64,000 nucleotides of DNA, taken from Eucalyptus grandis. Its lineage: Eukaryota; Streptophyta; Magnoliopsida; Myrtales; Myrtaceae. Within the stretch, counting starts at the first letter, position 1; every line of letters starts with the position of its first letter. A program made the position numbers and the translations under genes. The stretch spans positions 45,986,770 to 46,050,769 of the forward strand of contig NC_052622.1 of NCBI RefSeq assembly GCF_016545825.1, in the 5' to 3' direction. Positions 61,101 to 64,000 of the stretch are shown here, piece after piece. The notes beneath the pieces were generated by a model, which did not search any database, was not told where the DNA came from, and was given only the letters and a program-made list of their open reading frames with translations.

Positions 61101-61692
61101 GGGAATGGTCTCGATGACATGGAATCGACTGAGTCGATTGATCGATATGTCGATCTGATTGCTTGAAATGATTGGATGGTATCTGAATTATATTGACTTA
61201 CAGGAAGGAACTGAGGCCAAGGTAAGTTCTCTAACTCTTGTTTGTGCCTAGGCAGTCCTCAGGGCGTATTTTATTCCTAATCGAGTCTTAGGGAGTGAAC
61301 TTGCTGAGACGTTGTCTCACCCCATTGTGGGATAACATTTTCAAGTCCTTAGATGGCAGTTGAGGAGGACCCAAAGCTCCGGAGATTGATGAGGAAGAGA
61401 TTGAAGAACTGGCGAACGTGTCTAGCTAGTAAGTCATAGGACAATTCCCATTTTATTGAGCTGATCTTTTGTAAACATCCTGGTATTATGTATAAACCTG
61501 AAATGTTTATAAAAGGCTTGTGTTTATGATTTGTTTCCCTGCTTTTCTATCCCACATTTGTTATTGTCAGGGGATTAGTAATTTGCTTCCGCATGCGCAT
61601 TAAAGTGAATGGGTCGACAACGCGTCTTGGGACATCGCAATTTAATCAACCAAGGAGGGACGGGCACGTGCTCGGAGGATCGAGACGTGACA
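58164..61692 (+). mobile_element. Ty3/gypsy 5' LTR, about 3.5 kb
   Basis: Starts TGTGATACCCTG and ends GAGACGTGACA, directly before a leader and primer-binding site at 61704. It contains a CT-rich, UTR-like segment (59120-59560), short open frames without homology, and a 45-bp minisatellite (60430-61020). The 3' LTR lies beyond the window, so the boundary is supported by TG...CA termini, the adjacent primer site and the downstream gag-pol only. Confidence 0.75.
60430..61020. repeat. 45-bp minisatellite in the LTR
   Basis: About a dozen imperfect copies of a 45-bp unit containing GGCAGCTTCTGGTGAGCATT and then TTAGTATACTATATCGGTAT. Because 45 is divisible by three, the array stays open on both strands (for example a 15-residue repeat with MLTRSCQIYRYSILI on -). 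This openness is a consequence of the period and not evidence of a gene. Confidence 0.9.
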
Positions 61693-61703
61693 TCCTTGTT
61701 TAG

Positions 61704-61714
61704 TGGTATCAGAG
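61704..61714 (+). promoter_or_regulatory. Primer-binding site, initiator tRNA-Met type
   Basis: TGGTATCAGAG, 11 bases after the LTR end, matches the 3' end complement of plant initiator methionine tRNA used by many Ty3/gypsy elements. Confidence 0.85.
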
Positions 61715-61889
61715 TAGGTCTGTATTTGGAGTGATAAGGTGCGATGAGTCATGAGATAGTTAGTAGGAATGGCCTTTATTTATGTTGGTGCATGTGATTG
61801 ATAGCTGATTGGTAGCTTGTTTTGTGAGTCACTCAAATTCTAATATGGTATTGGAATTAGAAAATAAGTTTCTATAAAGATCCTGTAGC

Positions 61890-64000
61890 ATGAGTGATCA
61901 GGAGTTGAGGACTCCTAGTAAGAGGTCTGTAGCCTCTATGACTCGGGGTAGAACGTCGACAGAGATCGGTATTGAAGGTGGTCGAGGTGGAGCGCCGGCT
62001 CATACTAGCGCGAGCATAAGAGTACCGCTGCAGGTTGGTACTAGTGTAGCAGCACCGAGCGATTCTAGGTTCGATGAGATCGTTCATGTGCTAGTGACCC
62101 GTGGGAACTTGTTGAGTCAGCAAGCTCAGGACCAAGCCGCTGCTGTTGCCGCTGTCACTACCACCATCAGTGTCGTAATCACCGTTGTTGCCGCATCTGC
62201 TGAGGTCCAACCTGGAATTGTGATCAAAGAACAAAGTATCTAAGTCAAGATTCAGTTCAGGCAGAAATGGAAATTGGTTAAGGAAAAGACCGATGTCAAA
62301 GAGAAAAGTATTCTATTCCGCCCAATAAGAAGGGTAGGATAGTCAAGTCAGCACGAGTCAAAAGGGAGTATGTCATTCCTATGGGAGACGACAGGGATCG
62401 GCCTCATGTTTTTCCTTAGGACAAGAATTTGTTACGGGTGTTGCCATCACGGCCGCCTGGTCAAGGATTGTCGATATAGGCCGATGGGATCGCAAGTGCC
62501 ATCGTCGATGATGGGATAGCCTATTGCGAAGGAGTGTTCGATCAAGATAAATGATTTATGAATTCTCGCACTTCCCGCGAGTCTGCAGCAACCGTGGCCG
62601 CCGGTGGTCACCATTTCTCCTCCGAAAGCCCTTCGCCACCAAACTTCAAAACCTCTTTGGATGTTTGGACAATCTTCACTTGAATTCAAGAATCTGTTGA
62701 ACCAAGCAAGCATTATTTCCTGTTGCCGGGTAGAGGCAAAGTGTGAGAATCGTATTGCTAAGCCCATCTTCAATTAAATGCCTATCAAGACCCTTGGACG
62801 CCCTCCTCATCCACCCAAAATCATTGTAGAATGGCACCAACCATGTTTGCAATAACGCACCTTGCATCTTTTGAAGCCAAAAGCTGCCCTTTCCCCGATC
62901 CCCACAAACAACCGTGCTTTGTAACTCTGCTAACTTCGAATCGTGAACTGCTGGAACTTTAGGGTGTGCATCGGACATCTCGGCACTCGAAGCCCAAGAT
63001 GAGGGAATGCACTGTAGAATATTTAGTGGGGTACTTGGAACATGCCTCAGGTGCAAGAAAGGGGTGTATGCTGCCACTCGACAGAAGACAGAGGACTCAC
63101 TAGATGTGTGTCGAGTTTGTAGAAAGAAGCATTGATCAATCCAGTGCCCTGGTATAACGGGAATGTGCTATAGATGTGGCCAGCACGGCCATCAGGTAAG
63201 GGACTATCGGTGTGAGTCCAAGGGAGCACAGACACCGCTATCACTGATAGGACGCCACTAGGATGGCGAAAGGGACAAGAATTGAACTGACCATGCACCG
63301 ATCAGAGGAAGAATGTTTTGGGGTAATTTTATTAGAGTAGCGCAGTAGAGTTTTGGGCTAAGTTCGTAGAATTTCAGTTTATTGAAATAAAGCTGAAGAA
63401 AGGAGCATCACCGACTATAGTCGTGCTCGACTAGTTGCTGAGATATAACTTTGACGTCATATATGAATAGAGTGGGCTCATGGAGAATCTTGTGGTAATG
63501 AATTATTGTCATGGAGTAATCTAGCTTAATCCATTAGCATGTGAAAGTGTCGAGTTTATGGGGAGTCGAGAAGGACCCTCGATTTCCTTAATCTCATCGC
63601 TTGAAGGCAACCCGTTTGTTAGACAGGGGGTTGCCAAGGTTACTTGGCGATTGTCATAGATAAGACATATTGAAGAACTGAAGATTAAGGACACCTCAGT
63701 AGTCCAAGAATTTCTAGATGTGTTTCCTTAGGAATTGTTAGGCTTGTCGTCAGAGAAAGAGATAGAATTTGCGATTGAGTTAACAACCGGGACAAAGCCA
63801 CTCTCTAAGGCTTCTTACCAGATGTCATTGTCTGAGTTGAAAGAACTGATGGTGCAGAAGTGAGAATTACTGGATAAGGGATTTATATATACCAGTGCAT
63901 CACTTTGGGGAGCACCAATTTTGTTTGTGAAAAAGGAAGGTGGTTCATTGCAATTATGCATCGACTATCGTCAACTCAACCAGGTGATGGTAAAAAACAA
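61890..64000 (+). pseudogene. Degenerate Ty3/gypsy gag-pol, cut off by the window end
   Basis: The gag N-terminus is open at 61890-62243 (MSDQELRTPSKRSVASMTRG). The capsid core is missing: sequence jumps to the gag tail and a damaged zinc knuckle at about 62428-62475 ([14 protein letters not shown], with Arg where His is expected). After a foreign antisense insert (about 62550-63050), a second knuckle region appears at 63105-63225 (CRVCRKKH, then CYRCGQHGHQVRDY with Tyr for the last Cys). Reverse transcriptase starts at about 63740 ([47 protein letters not shown]) with a TGA after MVQK. I see no intact protease motif. The rest of pol lies outside the window. Confidence 0.85.
62550..63060 (-). 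pseudogene. Captured antisense fragment of a BTB/POZ-domain-type plant gene
   Basis: On -, two overlapping frames give [67 protein letters not shown] and, after a one-base frame change, [37 protein letters not shown]. This order and wording match my memory of the C-terminal region of plant BTB/POZ proteins of the At1g63850/At2g13690 kind. It sits head-to-head against gag, between two zinc-knuckle segments, so it was acquired by the retroelement. The family name is from memory and needs a search. The presence of a non-retroviral, plant-like fragment is clearer than its exact identity. Confidence 0.6.

Overview
This window is nuclear DNA of a flowering plant. Genes carry GT-AG introns and plastid-targeted products, and the surroundings are AT-rich and full of transposable elements (MULE, hAT-like, Harbinger-like, SINE, Ty1/copia, Ty3/gypsy). 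Protein similarities are to eudicots. The repeat style (GC-rich GAGGCTCG clusters beside AAGAAAG tracts) makes me suspect a rosid, possibly Myrtaceae, but that is a weak guess. A 100-N scaffold gap lies at 2098-2197.

The left third holds three conserved genes. An OSCA/CSC1-like mechanosensitive, osmosensing Ca2+ channel gene runs on + (first exon about 5.7 kb, CDS 7354-13957, 11 coding exons). ISA2, the non-catalytic isoamylase subunit used in starch granule formation, runs on + (intronless CDS 19557-22206). PALE CRESS (PAC), a plastid 50S-ribosome/RNA factor, runs on - (23229-26628). The OSCA and ISA2 frames are broken only by single-base errors at short homopolymers (four and two sites). 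Every OSCA splice site is intact, and correcting the four sites gives a CDS of exactly 756 codons. This points to residual assembly errors rather than dead genes. Repeats between these genes include a TIR element (14.6-15.3 kb), a hAT-like element (15.48-16.43 kb) and a SINE with an 18-bp target duplication (16.47-16.67 kb).

The middle (24.9-56.1 kb) is best read as a tandem triplication of one unit: the 5' half of PAC, an intergenic spacer and a TIR-NBS-LRR (TNL) resistance gene, all on -. Block A holds the complete PAC gene plus TNL-1 (30.8-34.6 kb). Block B holds a truncated PAC copy with intact exons 1a, 1b and 2 (37.6-39.5 kb), but its TNL is reduced to a 3' flank (42.5-42.8 kb). Block C holds a dead PAC exon-1 copy (42.8-43.5 kb) fused directly to that flank, then TNL-2 (51.9-56.1 kb). 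Both TNLs carry nonsense codons and frameshifts. Insertions interrupt the blocks: a SINE and a 1.97-kb solo LTR in A; a 1.1-kb Pack-MULE with an F-box (SKIP2/VFB-type) fragment between A and B; a 713-bp TIR insertion in B; and a 6.6-kb degenerate MULE plus an 817-bp Harbinger-like element in C.

The right end (56.5-64 kb) is retrotransposon territory. A Ty1/copia remnant lies on - (56.5-57.6 kb). It is followed by a Ty3/gypsy element on + with a 3.5-kb 5' LTR (58164-61692) containing a 45-bp minisatellite, a tRNA-Met-type primer site, a shrunken gag, an antisense captured fragment of a cellular BTB/POZ-type gene, and the start of reverse transcriptase running off the window. The most notable items are the PAC-TNL triplication, the Pack-MULE with its F-box fragment, and the BTB-gene capture inside gag.
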